Below, piece after piece: positions 18,313 to 27,320 of a stretch of DNA of 64,000 bases. Positions within the stretch are counted from its first letter, which is position 1; the number at the start of each line of letters is the position of its first letter. A program made the position numbers and the translations under genes. The notes beneath the pieces were generated by a model, which worked only from the letters and a program-made list of their open reading frames with translations, searched no databases and was not told the DNA's origin. The stretch is taken from assembly GCA_039806955.1 (NCBI GenBank), contig JBDHQI010000002.1, forward strand, positions 147,199-211,198. Reading direction: 5' to 3'. The DNA comes from JADLHS01 sp039806955. Its GTDB lineage: Bacteria; Verrucomicrobiota; Verrucomicrobiia; Limisphaerales; JADLHS01.

Positions 18313-19710
18313 ATGGAAGTGGAAACGGTGGGATTTGTGATGGCCGCGTGCGCAGGCGAATTGATTCGAGGTTCGCCGGCGGTGACGTTTTCGCGGATCA
18401 ACACGGACTCCCGGAGCGCGCAGGCCGGAGACTTGTTCATCGCGCTGAAAGGAGAACATTTTGACGGACATAATTACCTTAACGAAGTGGTGCAAAAAGG
18501 CGCGGCGGCGGTCCTTGTCGAAAGCGGGCAAAGGCTGCAAACGCTGCCGGATTGTGTGGTGATTCAAGTCGCCAATACGCGACAAGCTTATGGACAAATC
18601 GGTATGGCATATCGGAAAAAATTTTCGCTCCCGGTGATTGCGGTGGGCGGTTCAAACGGCAAAACGACGACCAAGGAATTGATCGCCGCAGTATTGCGGC
18701 AGCGGCTCCACACCCTGTGGAGCGAGGCGAGTTTTAACAATGACATTGGGGTGCCGGCCACTTTGTTGCGGCTGGATCGGGCGCATCAAGTGGCCATTTT
18801 GGAAGTCGGCACCAATCATCCAGGCGAGTTGGCCGGTTTGGTGGAACTGGTGAAACCGCGCTATGGCGTCATTACCAACATTGGTCGTGAGCACCTGGAA
18901 TTTTTTGGAAACCTCGCGGGGGTGGCGGAGGAGGAGGGCACTTTGGCCGAAGCGTTGCCTGCCGATGGCCGATTGTTTTTGAATGGCGATGATGAATGGA
19001 GCGATGCACTGACACGACGCACGAAAGCGGCAGTCACGCGGGTGGGTAACGGGCCGGATTGTGATTGGCGCGTCAGCGCGGTGAAATTCGAATCTGACGG
19101 AACCAGTTTCACGGTGGCTGCGCCCGAACGGCAGTTCAATGGTTCGTATCGCATCGGTCTGCTGGGCCGCCACCAGGTGGGGAACGCGTTGTTTGCCATC
19201 GCGCTCGGCGCCGAGTTTGGTTTGAGCCGCGAAGAAATCGTGCGCGGGCTGGCCAGTTGCGTTCCCGCGAAAATGCGTTTGCAACGCTACGAGGCGGGCG
19301 GCGTGCAGGTGCTTGATGACGCTTACAACGCGAACGCGGATTCAATGATCGCCGCGTTGCGCGTGTTGCAGGAATTGCCCTGTGCCGGTCGGCGCGTGGC
19401 CGTTTTGGGCGACATGGCGGAGTTGGGCGTGGAGCGGGAGAACGCGCACGCGGAGGTGGGCCGTTACGCGGCGGAACTGGGCGTGGAACAGTTGATTGCC
19501 GTTGGCGAAATGGCGGGCGTGATGGGACAGGCCGCGCGGCATGCGGGTTTGGGCCGCGTGATCGAGTTGGCGAATGTTGAAGCCGCCGCCGCCGCCATCA
19601 AATCATTTTTGAAACCGGGCGATACGGTGTTGTTGAAAGCCTCACGGAGTACGCGGTTGGAGCGAATCGCGCAAGCTTTGAAAGCGAGTGAGAGCGCGAA
19701 ACGAAATTAA
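18313..19710 (+). CDS. murF: UDP-N-acetylmuramoyl-tripeptide--D-alanyl-D-alanine ligase MurF
   Basis: ATP-dependent ligase that adds D-Ala-D-Ala to the UDP-MurNAc-tripeptide. The N-terminal substrate domain carries the MurF-type segment INTDSRSAQAGDLFIALKGE; the central domain has the ATP loop VGGSNGKTTTKELIAAVL near residue 112 and NIGREHLEFF. The C-terminal domain has LDDAYNANADSMIAAL and VAVLGDMAELG, diagnostic for MurF rather than MurE. It is the only Mur ligase encoded in this cluster. Confidence 0.95.
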   Translation: MEVETVGFVMAACAGELIRGSPAVTFSRINTDSRSAQAGDLFIALKGEHFDGHNYLNEVVQKGAAAVLVESGQRLQTLPDCVVIQVANTRQAYGQIGMAYRKKFSLPVIAVGGSNGKTTTKELIAAVLRQRLHTLWSEASFNNDIGVPATLLRLDRAHQVAILEVGTNHPGELAGLVELVKPRYGVITNIGREHLEFFGNLAGVAEEEGTLAEALPADGRLFLNGDDEWSDALTRRTKAAVTRVGNGPDCDWRVSAVKFESDGTSFTVAAPERQFNGSYRIGLLGRHQVGNALFAIALGAEFGLSREEIVRGLASCVPAKMRLQRYEAGGVQVLDDAYNANADSMIAALRVLQELPCAGRRVAVLGDMAELGVERENAHAEVGRYAAELGVEQLIAVGEMAGVMGQAARHAGLGRVIELANVEAAAAAIKSFLKPGDTVLLKASRSTRLERIAQALKASESAKRN

Positions 19711-19776
19711 GCGCTCCGGGTGGTGATCGGAGCGGGAGTGACCGGGCGCTTCGAGGGGGCATAGGATCGAAACCCA

Positions 19777-20961
19777 ATGTTGTTTTACCTCAGTCAAGCC
19801 ATTATGAACTGGGCCGAAGGCACGGACTACGCCTCGAGCGTGTCCTTCCTGCGTTTGTTCCGGTACATCACCTTCCGCAGCGCGGGGGCGGCGGTGACGG
19901 CGCTCTTGCTGAGTTTGTGGCTGGGTCCCAAGGTGATTGCGCGATTGAAGCAATTGAAGTTTGGCCAGGAATATAAGGATCTGGCTGATCAGTCCGGCGC
20001 GTTTGAAACGCGGGTGTTGAGCAAGAAAGGGACGCCCACGATGGGCGGCATCCTGATTGTGTTGGTTTTGAATCTGACCGCGATTTTGTGGGCGCAGATG
20101 AATCCGTTGCTGGAATTGACCTTGTTGACCGTGTTGGTGCTGGCGGGCCTGGGATTCTATGACGATTACGCAAAAATCCTGAAACAACAAGGCGGCGGCG
20201 CGCCCCCCCGGGTGAAGTTGTGGGTGCAGTTTGCCGTGGCGGTCTTTGTCGCGGTGTATTTGTGGAAATTGCCGCAGGATAGCTGGCTGCGTTTCACCGA
20301 GACGCAGACGCCAGAGCATCACAATCTGGTCAGCACCCTGATATTGCCGTTTTACAAATATCCGATTTCGTGTGGAGCAGTCATTGGTTTGTTGCTCGTG
20401 ACGCTGACCATCGTGGGCAGTTCGAATGCGGTGAATCTGACCGATGGCTTGGATGGCCTGGCGATTGGTTGCACGTTGATCACCACGATCGTGTTTTTGG
20501 TGCTCACCTATCTGGCGAGCAATTTCAAATACGCTACGTATCTGCAAATCCCCTACGTGGACGGGGCCGGGGAATTGACGGTTTTTTGTGCGGCGCTCAT
20601 TGGCGCGGGGATGGGTTTTTTATGGTTCAATTGCCATCCCGCTCAAGTGTTCATGGGCGACACGGGATCGCTGGCGTTGGGCGGGGCGTTAGGACTGGTA
20701 GCGGTCTTGATTCATCAACCGTTTTTGCTCGTCATTGCCGGTGGCGTGTTCGTCATGGAAGCGGGATCGGTCATTATCCAGAAGAGTTGGTTCAAGTACA
20801 CCCGCCGTCGGCACGGGGTTGGACAAAGGGTTTTTTTGATGGCCCCCATTCACCACCACTTCGAGAAGAAGGGCTGGTATGAATCCCAGGTCGTCACGCG
20901 ATTTTACATTTTATGCGTGCTGTTTGCGGTCGTCGCATTAAGCACCTTGAAAATCCGATGA
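19777..20961 (+). CDS. mraY: Phospho-N-acetylmuramoyl-pentapeptide-transferase MraY
   Basis: Polytopic membrane enzyme that links the muramyl-pentapeptide to undecaprenyl phosphate to make lipid I. The catalytic aspartates are in GFYDDYAKI (residue ~128) and NLTDGLDGLAIG; FMGDTGSLALGG and the terminal histidine motif APIHHHFEKKGW are also present. At 394 residues it is full length. Its stop codon overlaps the ATG of the next small frame (ATGA). Confidence 0.96.
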   Translation: MLFYLSQAIMNWAEGTDYASSVSFLRLFRYITFRSAGAAVTALLLSLWLGPKVIARLKQLKFGQEYKDLADQSGAFETRVLSKKGTPTMGGILIVLVLNLTAILWAQMNPLLELTLLTVLVLAGLGFYDDYAKILKQQGGGAPPRVKLWVQFAVAVFVAVYLWKLPQDSWLRFTETQTPEHHNLVSTLILPFYKYPISCGAVIGLLLVTLTIVGSSNAVNLTDGLDGLAIGCTLITTIVFLVLTYLASNFKYATYLQIPYVDGAGELTVFCAALIGAGMGFLWFNCHPAQVFMGDTGSLALGGALGLVAVLIHQPFLLVIAGGVFVMEAGSVIIQKSWFKYTRRRHGVGQRVFLMAPIHHHFEKKGWYESQVVTRFYILCVLFAVVALSTLKIR

Positions 20962-21191
20962 AGCCGTTCGAGCAACAATCAGCGTGGTTCAGTTGGAAAA
21001 GCCGCGTTCAAAACGAGCTTTCCTGCTTGCGGCGGCGGGCTGGCATTGTTAAAAAATTCAGCGAAACGGAGCCGTTTTCCGAGCGAAGGTTGAAGGAGAC
21101 GATTACCGGTTTTGTGATGGTTCCACTTCGAGAATTTTTCGCGATGTTAAGTTATTGCGCAAATCCATACGAAGTGGGACAAATCAATTAG
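20958..21191 (+). CDS. Small frame coupled to mraY, at the murD position
   Basis: A 77-residue frame starting at an ATG that overlaps the mraY stop codon by 4 bases, a sign of translational coupling. Codon choice looks coding, but no motif or family is recognised. The product is basic in its first half. It lies where murD is found in most dcw clusters, yet it has no trace of the Mur ligase fold. It may be a real small gene or a chance frame. Confidence 0.35.
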   Translation: MKPFEQQSAWFSWKSRVQNELSCLRRRAGIVKKFSETEPFSERRLKETITGFVMVPLREFFAMLSYCANPYEVGQIN

Positions 21192-21193
21192 TG

Positions 21194-21216
21194 GTGGTGC
21201 GTCGAAACCGCACCAC
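21194..21216 (+). terminator. Stem-loop after the small frame
   Basis: Perfect 8-bp stem GTGGTGCG/CGCACCAC (21194-21201 with 21209-21216), loop 7 nt. No T-run follows, so it may attenuate or protect mRNA rather than terminate. Confidence 0.35.
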
Positions 21217-21358
21217 AACATGCACGACAAATTGGAAGGTGGGTTGGTGCGAGCCGCCCCATTTGACGGAAGCACGGAAATGAATTTGTTGTCGCTCTTG
21301 TTGAGGCGGGAGCGGACAACTGAAAATTAACCAAATTAAACCTCAATGAAAGGACGCG

Positions 21359-22102
21359 ATGCGCGCCAAGAAAATGAATAATGTCAGCCCCCTGATTCCC
21401 CAAGGCTCCAATCTGGAGCAACAAAACCAAGCTCGAGCCAGTCTTAAGACCAAGATTTTTTGCGCCCTGGGCGTGAACGTCGCCGTGTTGCTCGGGTTGT
21501 TGTTGATGCCGGGATGCAAACGCGAAACGCCACCGCCACCGGTGGATAACATGGACGATTTTTACAACACCGGAGTGTACAATGAAAGCAATCCGCCGAT
21601 GAGCGAAGTGGAATCGAATTGGCAGCCGGAACTGGTCGGCAGTAATACTGCGCCCGAGCTGGCTCCGCAAACCGAGACCAGACCAACGTCTTTTCCCGCC
21701 GCGGAATCCACAACTTTTCCAACTCCGCCGCCAGTGCCGGAGGCGGGCACTTCCGAATACGTCGTGAAAAAGGGAGACACGTTTTCCTCCATCGCGCCCA
21801 AGTTCCACATCACCATGAAGGCGTTGCAGGAAGCGAATCCAAACGTCGAGCCGACGAGGTTGCAGATCAATCAGAAGCTGGTGATTCCGGTGCCGTCCGC
21901 CGTGCCGCCGCCCGCAACCGCAGCGACTCCAAAGGCGGATGGGATGAGGATTCATGAGGTCAAATCGGGAGATAGTTTAAGCGCCCTGGCGAATACGTAC
22001 CATACGACGATCAAGGCCATCCAAGCCGCCAACGGTTTGAAAAATTCGACGATCAAGGTGGGGCAGAAATTGAAAATTCCTGCCAGTACTGCCAGTAACT
22101 AG
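21359..22102 (+). CDS. LysM-domain protein in the dcw cluster
   Basis: A 247-residue exported protein. A basic N-terminus leads to a hydrophobic segment ending in LLLMPGCKRE, a possible lipobox, so it may be a lipoprotein. A Pro/Thr/Glu-rich linker follows, then two LysM peptidoglycan-binding modules (about residues 133-177 and 197-243; both start V-K-x-G-D). AAAGGA sits 7 bases before the ATG, one of the clearest ribosome-binding sites in the window. Its place between mraY and ftsW suggests a wall-bound factor used in growth or division; this is inferred from context. Confidence 0.85.
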   Translation: MRAKKMNNVSPLIPQGSNLEQQNQARASLKTKIFCALGVNVAVLLGLLLMPGCKRETPPPPVDNMDDFYNTGVYNESNPPMSEVESNWQPELVGSNTAPELAPQTETRPTSFPAAESTTFPTPPPVPEAGTSEYVVKKGDTFSSIAPKFHITMKALQEANPNVEPTRLQINQKLVIPVPSAVPPPATAATPKADGMRIHEVKSGDSLSALANTYHTTIKAIQAANGLKNSTIKVGQKLKIPASTASN

Positions 22103-22150
22103 GTGGGCCGTTGTGAGGCGGACCTCCACATCGGGGTCGCCCGGAATAAG

Positions 22151-23311
22151 ATGAAGACCGCTGTAACCACACTGATGGCTTGCGTTGCCGCCCTGCTCGT
22201 GTTGGGGCTGGTGATGTTATACAGCTCGACAATGAACGATCTGAACCGAGCCACGGGGCAGTTCATCGGTTCAAAGTATTTCGTCTCCCAGTTGGTTTGG
22301 TGCGGCCTGGGATTGGGGGCGTGTCTTGTGGCGACGTTGGTTGATTATCGGCTGCTGCGAAAATACGCCTGGGCTTTGTATGTTCTGGCCGTGGGTTTGC
22401 TCCTGGCTGTGCTGGTGTTGCCCGAACCATGGGGCAAACCCATTAACGGCGCGCGACGGTGGATCAATCTGCCGTTTGGCAACGTGCAACCCTCCGAATT
22501 CGCCAAGCTCGCTTTGATCGTCGTCATGGCCTGGTATTGCGAGCGTTACCAGCGTCGGATGCGCAATTGGACACGCGGCGTCATTATTCCCGGCTGCATC
22601 ATGGCGGTATTGTTGGGGCTGGTTTTTGTCGAACCTGATCGCGGCACCACCATTTTGCTGGCGGCCATTGGCGGGACGATGCTGCTCATGGCGGGAGTGC
22701 GGTGGCGATTTTTTGTTCCGCCCGCCTTGTTGGCGCTGGCGGGACTGGCCTTTTCCATTTGGCAGGACCCCATGCGCATGAAGCGGATTTTTAGCTGGCT
22801 CTACTTGGAGGAAAACCGCGAGGGGGTTGGCTATCAAGCGTACCAGGCGATGATTGCCCTCGGCGCCGGCGGCTGGTCTGGATTGGGCTTGGGGAATGGT
22901 CGCCAAAAAATGGGCTTCGTGCCGGAGCACCATACGGATTTCATTCTTTCGATCATTGGCGAAGAACTGGGATTGGTTGCCACCCTGGGTGTTGTGCTGG
23001 CTTTTGTGCTGATTTTTATCTGCGGATTTTACATTGCGGCGCGCGCCCGGGATGCGTTCGGCATGATGCTCGCCGCGGGCATCAGCTTCCTGATCGGGTT
23101 GCAAGCCTTCATCAACATCGGCGTCGTGACCAGCACGCTGCCCAACAAAGGATTGGCGTTGCCGTTCATCAGTTATGGCGGCTCGAGTTTGCTGGTCATG
23201 TTGACAGCGGTTGGGCTGTTGTTGAGTGTGGCGCGACAAGGTCGCGCCCCTGAACCGAAACCGGTCAACCCCTTCGCTGCGGACGAATTTCCCGAGGCGC
23301 AAACCACATGA
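22151..23311 (+). CDS. ftsW: Septal peptidoglycan polymerase FtsW
   Basis: SEDS-family membrane glycosyltransferase that polymerises septal lipid II together with FtsI. Signatures: INGARRWINLPFGNVQPSEF, VFVEPDRGTTILL (catalytic-type aspartate) and LPFISYGGSSLLVML, with about ten transmembrane helices. The frame is open from a GTG at 22103, but the ATG at 22151 gives the normal N-terminus and has GGA in front. It overlaps murG by 4 bases. Confidence 0.93.
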   Translation: MKTAVTTLMACVAALLVLGLVMLYSSTMNDLNRATGQFIGSKYFVSQLVWCGLGLGACLVATLVDYRLLRKYAWALYVLAVGLLLAVLVLPEPWGKPINGARRWINLPFGNVQPSEFAKLALIVVMAWYCERYQRRMRNWTRGVIIPGCIMAVLLGLVFVEPDRGTTILLAAIGGTMLLMAGVRWRFFVPPALLALAGLAFSIWQDPMRMKRIFSWLYLEENREGVGYQAYQAMIALGAGGWSGLGLGNGRQKMGFVPEHHTDFILSIIGEELGLVATLGVVLAFVLIFICGFYIAARARDAFGMMLAAGISFLIGLQAFINIGVVTSTLPNKGLALPFISYGGSSLLVMLTAVGLLLSVARQGRAPEPKPVNPFAADEFPEAQTT

Positions 23312-24504
23312 TGGCGTCCGCTTCCGCTCCTCTTCATGTTGCCATTGCTTGTGGCGGCACGGGCGGACATCTCTTTCCTGGGCTGGCGGTGGCTGAACAA
23401 CTTCGGGCTTGCGGAGTTGCCGTCAGCGTTTTGATTTCACCGAAGGAAGTGGATCAACAAGCGGTGCGCGCTGCGTCGGGAGTCGAGGTGGTCACTCTGC
23501 CGGCAGTGGCCTGGCAACGTGGAAGCCGGCTCGGATTTTTCCGCGGATTTTTTCAATCATGGCGGGCGGCGCGCCGATTTTTTCGTTCCCGGAACACCGC
23601 CGCTGTTTTAGCCATGGGCGGTTTCACCGCGGCGCCCCCGGTATTGGCGGGGCGCGGGTTGCGCTGCAAAACATTCCTGCACGAATCCAACACCATTCCC
23701 GGCAAAGCGAATCGCTGGTTGGCGCCGCGGGTGGACGTGGCGTTCATCGGCTTTCCCGAGGCTTCGCGGCGCTTGTCGGCGCGCGCGTTTGTGGTTACCG
23801 GCACGCCGGTGCGGGCCGAACTGCGCTGCGGTGACGTGGCGGCGAGTCGAATGGAGTTGGGGCTCAATCCGGATCGTCCGGTCGTTTTGATCATGGGAGG
23901 AAGCCAGGGGGCGAGCCGCATCAACAATCTGATCTTGGAAACTTTACCGCATCTGACCGGAGCAACCTTGGATTGGCAGTGGTTGCATCTGGTTGGAATG
24001 CGCGATGTGGAAAAGGTTCGGGCCGCTTACGCAACATCCGGAGTGACGGCAATTGTGCATCCGTTTTTGAGCCAGATATCCCTGGCTTTGCGCGCCGCGG
24101 ACGTTTGCGTCAGCCGCGCGGGAGCCTCTTCGCTGGCGGAACTGGCCGCCGTTCGCTTGCCCGCCATTTTGATTCCGCTGCCCAGTGCCGCCGATAATCA
24201 TCAATGGCATAACGCCCACGCCTATGCGGAAAGCGGTGCCGCCATTTTACTGGAGCAACCCGCGATCACTCCGGAGCGGCTGGTAAAGTCGTTGCGGGAG
24301 TTGATAGGGGACTCGATTGCCCGGGCGGCCATGCAAACCGCCCTGGCCAAGTGGGATCACCCCAAAGCTGCTGAGATGATTGTGGGGCGGATTTTACAAA
24401 CGCTTGGTCGTCCAGTGGCGGCGGAAAAAATTCCGCTCGAGAAGCTGTCGGGAAATAACGAGGAATCGCGATTGATGCAAATCGAAAGTGTTGTTGTGGT
24501 ATGA
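23308..24504 (+). CDS. murG: UDP-GlcNAc:lipid I N-acetylglucosaminyltransferase MurG
   Basis: Makes lipid II on the inner face of the membrane. The N-terminal loop ACGGTGGHLFPGLAVAEQL is diagnostic, followed by GGFTAAPPVLAG, the second-domain GGSQGASRIN and the C-terminal SRAGASSLAELAAV with LIPLPSAADNHQ. The gene starts on ATGA with the ftsW stop and ends on ATGA with murB, so no room is left for murC, which normally lies here. Confidence 0.96.
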   Translation: MMASASAPLHVAIACGGTGGHLFPGLAVAEQLRACGVAVSVLISPKEVDQQAVRAASGVEVVTLPAVAWQRGSRLGFFRGFFQSWRAARRFFRSRNTAAVLAMGGFTAAPPVLAGRGLRCKTFLHESNTIPGKANRWLAPRVDVAFIGFPEASRRLSARAFVVTGTPVRAELRCGDVAASRMELGLNPDRPVVLIMGGSQGASRINNLILETLPHLTGATLDWQWLHLVGMRDVEKVRAAYATSGVTAIVHPFLSQISLALRAADVCVSRAGASSLAELAAVRLPAILIPLPSAADNHQWHNAHAYAESGAAILLEQPAITPERLVKSLRELIGDSIARAAMQTALAKWDHPKAAEMIVGRILQTLGRPVAAEKIPLEKLSGNNEESRLMQIESVVVV

Positions 24505-25451
24505 ATGCGTCTTCCGTTCCTCCAGTAGCCGATGCTTCGGATTGTGACGCGCCGTTGCGCGCGTTAAGGTCGGTCGTTTCGGCGGCCACCGTCATCCGGC
24601 GCAATGAGCCTCTGGCCAAACGCACCACGTTCCGCGTTGGGGGGGGCGCGGACTTTTATGTCGAGCCGGCTTCGGAAACTGAGTTGGCGGCGGTGCTGCG
24701 TTGGCGCGCGGAATTCGCATTGTCATTTTTCGTCCTGGGTCGCGGTTCAAATTTGCTGGTGCGCGATGGCGGTTTTCGCGGGGTTGTCATCAGTTTGGCG
24801 CATCCGAGTTTTAGCGCGGTGACGGTGGATGGCGAGCGATTGCGCTGCGGGGCCGGGGCGCGCTTGAAGCAGGTGGCGATTGACGCGAAGCGCGCCGGTT
24901 TGACGGGCGTGGAATTTTTCGAGGGCATTCCCGGCAGTGTGGGGGGCGCGTTGCGCATGAACGCCGGCGCGATGGGGAGTGAAACTTTTGGCGTGGTGGA
25001 ATCTGTGCGCGTGATGGATGCCAGCGGGGTTGGGCGCGATCTGGCGGTGAGCGAAATTGAGTTCACTTATCGCTGTTGCGCGTTGCTGAAAACGCATCTG
25101 GCGTTGGGCGCGGTTTTCAAATGCCACGCTTCGTCCTGTGAGGAGGTTGAACAACGGATGAAGGGGTTCAGCCTCAAGCGTTGGAGTTCGCAGCCGGCGG
25201 CTTCGAGCGCGGGTTGTTGCTTCAAGAATCCGCCAAATCTCCCCGCTGGCAAATTGGTGGATGAATTGGGACTGAAAGGAACGAAGGTTGGCGGCGCGAT
25301 GGTTTCCCTGGAGCACGGTAATTTTGTCATCAACGACGGCACGGCCACGGCGCGGGACATTTTGGATTTGCTGGCGCTGATTCAGGCCAAAGCCAAAAAC
25401 GAGCGCGGCATTGAGCTGACGCTGGAGGTCCAGATTGTTGGAGAGGATTGA
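24501..25451 (+). CDS. murB: UDP-N-acetylenolpyruvoylglucosamine reductase MurB
   Basis: FAD- and NADPH-dependent enzyme of UDP-MurNAc synthesis. It has the FAD-binding RKTTF-like start (AKRTTFRVGGGADFYVEP), LGRGSNLLVRDGG, GIPGSVGGALRMNAGAMG and the C-terminal SSAGCCFKNPPN, where a cysteine takes the place of the catalytic serine, as in some MurB subtypes. The length of 316 residues fits. Overlaps murG by 4 bases. Confidence 0.94.
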   Translation: MNASSVPPVADASDCDAPLRALRSVVSAATVIRRNEPLAKRTTFRVGGGADFYVEPASETELAAVLRWRAEFALSFFVLGRGSNLLVRDGGFRGVVISLAHPSFSAVTVDGERLRCGAGARLKQVAIDAKRAGLTGVEFFEGIPGSVGGALRMNAGAMGSETFGVVESVRVMDASGVGRDLAVSEIEFTYRCCALLKTHLALGAVFKCHASSCEEVEQRMKGFSLKRWSSQPAASSAGCCFKNPPNLPAGKLVDELGLKGTKVGGAMVSLEHGNFVINDGTATARDILDLLALIQAKAKNERGIELTLEVQIVGED

Positions 25452-25461
25452 ACCAGTGGCG

Positions 25462-26364
25462 ATGGCTGAAAAATTGAACATCACGGTCATGTTGGGCGGC
25501 CCAAGTGCGGAACGGGAAGTCTCGTTGCGTTCAGGCGCGTCTGTCGCGGCGGCGCTGCGTTCACTGGGCCATCGGGTCGCGGAACTTGATCCGCAATCGC
25601 CGGGCTGGAAATTGCCGTTGCCGACGGATGTGGTTTTTCTGGCTTTGCACGGGACCTACGGTGAGGACGGCACGGTGCAAGCCGAATTGGAGCAACGGGG
25701 TGTGCCGTACACCGGGTGTGATGCCGCGGCGAGTCGGATTGGATTTGATAAGGCGTTGACGAAGGAAGCGTTGGTTGCCGCCGGAGTGCCAACCGCTCGA
25801 TTTCTCGTGGTGGCCGCGCCGGAAACGCCCTGGCCGACGGGGTGGAATCCGCCGTTGGTCATCAAACCGGTGCGTCAAGGTTCGAGTGTTGGCCTCCAGT
25901 TTGTCGAACGGCGGGAGGAATGGCCTGTTGCCTTGGCGGAAGCCTTGCGCCACGACTCGCGCGTGTTGGTTGAGGAGAAAATAATTGGACGTGAAACGAC
26001 CGTGGGCATCCTGGCCGATCAACCGTTGCCAATTGTGGAAGTGCGACCCAAAACCGGCAACTACGACTATCAGAACAAATACACCGCTGGAAGGACGGAT
26101 TATTTTTGCCCGGCTGATTTTGATCCGGCCACCACGAAACGGATTCAGGCTGCCGGACGTGCGGCGTTTAAGGCGGTCGGCGGTCGCGATTATGCCCGCG
26201 TGGATGTGATGGTGCGCGCCAACGGTGATCCGGAGGTGCTGGAAATCAACACGCTCCCAGGGATGACGGAAACCAGCTTGTTGCCCAAGGCGGCGGCGGT
26301 GGCGGGAATAACTTATCCGGAGTTGTGCCTGCGCATGGTCTCCCTGGCGCTCAAACGCAAATGA
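25462..26364 (+). CDS. ddl: D-alanine--D-alanine ligase
   Basis: ATP-grasp ligase that makes the D-Ala-D-Ala end of the muramyl peptide. The N-terminal VMLGGPSAEREVSLRSG, LHGTYGEDGTVQ, the ATP-grasp VIKPVRQGSSVG, and the metal-binding LEINTLPGMTETSLLP are all present. The frame opens at a TTG inside murB (25435), but the ATG at 25462 gives the family N-terminus. The stop overlaps the ftsQ ATG. Confidence 0.95.
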   Translation: MAEKLNITVMLGGPSAEREVSLRSGASVAAALRSLGHRVAELDPQSPGWKLPLPTDVVFLALHGTYGEDGTVQAELEQRGVPYTGCDAAASRIGFDKALTKEALVAAGVPTARFLVVAAPETPWPTGWNPPLVIKPVRQGSSVGLQFVERREEWPVALAEALRHDSRVLVEEKIIGRETTVGILADQPLPIVEVRPKTGNYDYQNKYTAGRTDYFCPADFDPATTKRIQAAGRAAFKAVGGRDYARVDVMVRANGDPEVLEINTLPGMTETSLLPKAAAVAGITYPELCLRMVSLALKRK

Positions 26365-27320
26365 GTTGGATCAAACGCAAACCTGTCAACCGGCGCGTCG
26401 GACGCATTCATGTCCTGGATGTGAAATTGCGCTCGGATCAAGTTCGCCGCGCGCGTCTGCGGAAGACGGGGCTGGCGCTGGCGACGCTGCTCGGCACGGT
26501 GGTTGGGGCGTTCGCGTTGTGGCACGCGGGACAATGGGCGATTGGCGAGTTGGTTTATAGCAATTCGGCGTTCGCAATTCGCACCATCGAAGTGCATACG
26601 GACGGCACGATTGTGCCGGATCAACTGCGTCGTTGGGCCAATGTCCGTCCCGGCCAGAATCTTCTGGCGCTGGACCTGGCGCGCGTGAAACGCGATTTGC
26701 AATTGTCGCCGGCGCTCGAAACAGTCATGGTCGAACGCATTCTTCCACACACGTTGCGCATCCGGGTGGCTGAGCGCGAGCCGGTTTTGCAGGTGAGCGT
26801 GCCCACGGCTCGCGCCCCGGGTCACTTGGAAGCCGCCATTTTTTACATCGGAACGGACGGCGTGGTGATGTTGCCGCTGGATGCGAAACAGCGCGCCCGG
26901 CCACTGTTGGCGATGGATGATGGATTGCCACAATTATCCGGTTTGAACCTGGGAGAAGTGCGGCCGGGACAGCGGCTGGCGTCGCCTGCCGTGCAGTCGG
27001 CGTTACGATTGGTGAATGAGTTTGCTTATTCGCCCCTGGCGGGCTTGGTGGATTTGCGGCGGATTGATGTCAGCGCGGGAGATGTCATTGTGGTGACCAC
27101 GGCGCAAGGCAGCGAGGTAACCCTCGGGTTTGAGAATTTGGAACAGCAATTACGGCGTTGGCGGCAGATTCATGATCTTGGGGTGCGCACGCATCGGAAC
27201 GTCGCCAGCATTGATTTGTCCGTGTCGAATAATGTCCCGGTGCGCTGGCTCGAGGCCAATATCGTGCCCCCGCCCGCCAAACCTCCCAAACCCATTCGAA
27301 ACAAGAAACGCAATGTTTGA
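26361..27320 (+). CDS. ftsQ: Cell division protein FtsQ
   Basis: Bitopic divisome protein. A basic cytoplasmic tail is followed by a transmembrane helix (ALATLLGTVVGAFALWHAG, about residues 35-55). Next come a POTRA domain (FAIRTIEVHTDGTIVPDQLRRW) and an FtsQ beta domain; a proline/lysine-rich tail ends the protein. The start is the ATG at 26361, sharing ATGA with ddl. It overlaps ftsA by 8 bases. Called from topology and gene order as well as sequence. Confidence 0.88.
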   Translation: MSWIKRKPVNRRVGRIHVLDVKLRSDQVRRARLRKTGLALATLLGTVVGAFALWHAGQWAIGELVYSNSAFAIRTIEVHTDGTIVPDQLRRWANVRPGQNLLALDLARVKRDLQLSPALETVMVERILPHTLRIRVAEREPVLQVSVPTARAPGHLEAAIFYIGTDGVVMLPLDAKQRARPLLAMDDGLPQLSGLNLGEVRPGQRLASPAVQSALRLVNEFAYSPLAGLVDLRRIDVSAGDVIVVTTAQGSEVTLGFENLEQQLRRWRQIHDLGVRTHRNVASIDLSVSNNVPVRWLEANIVPPPAKPPKPIRNKKRNV

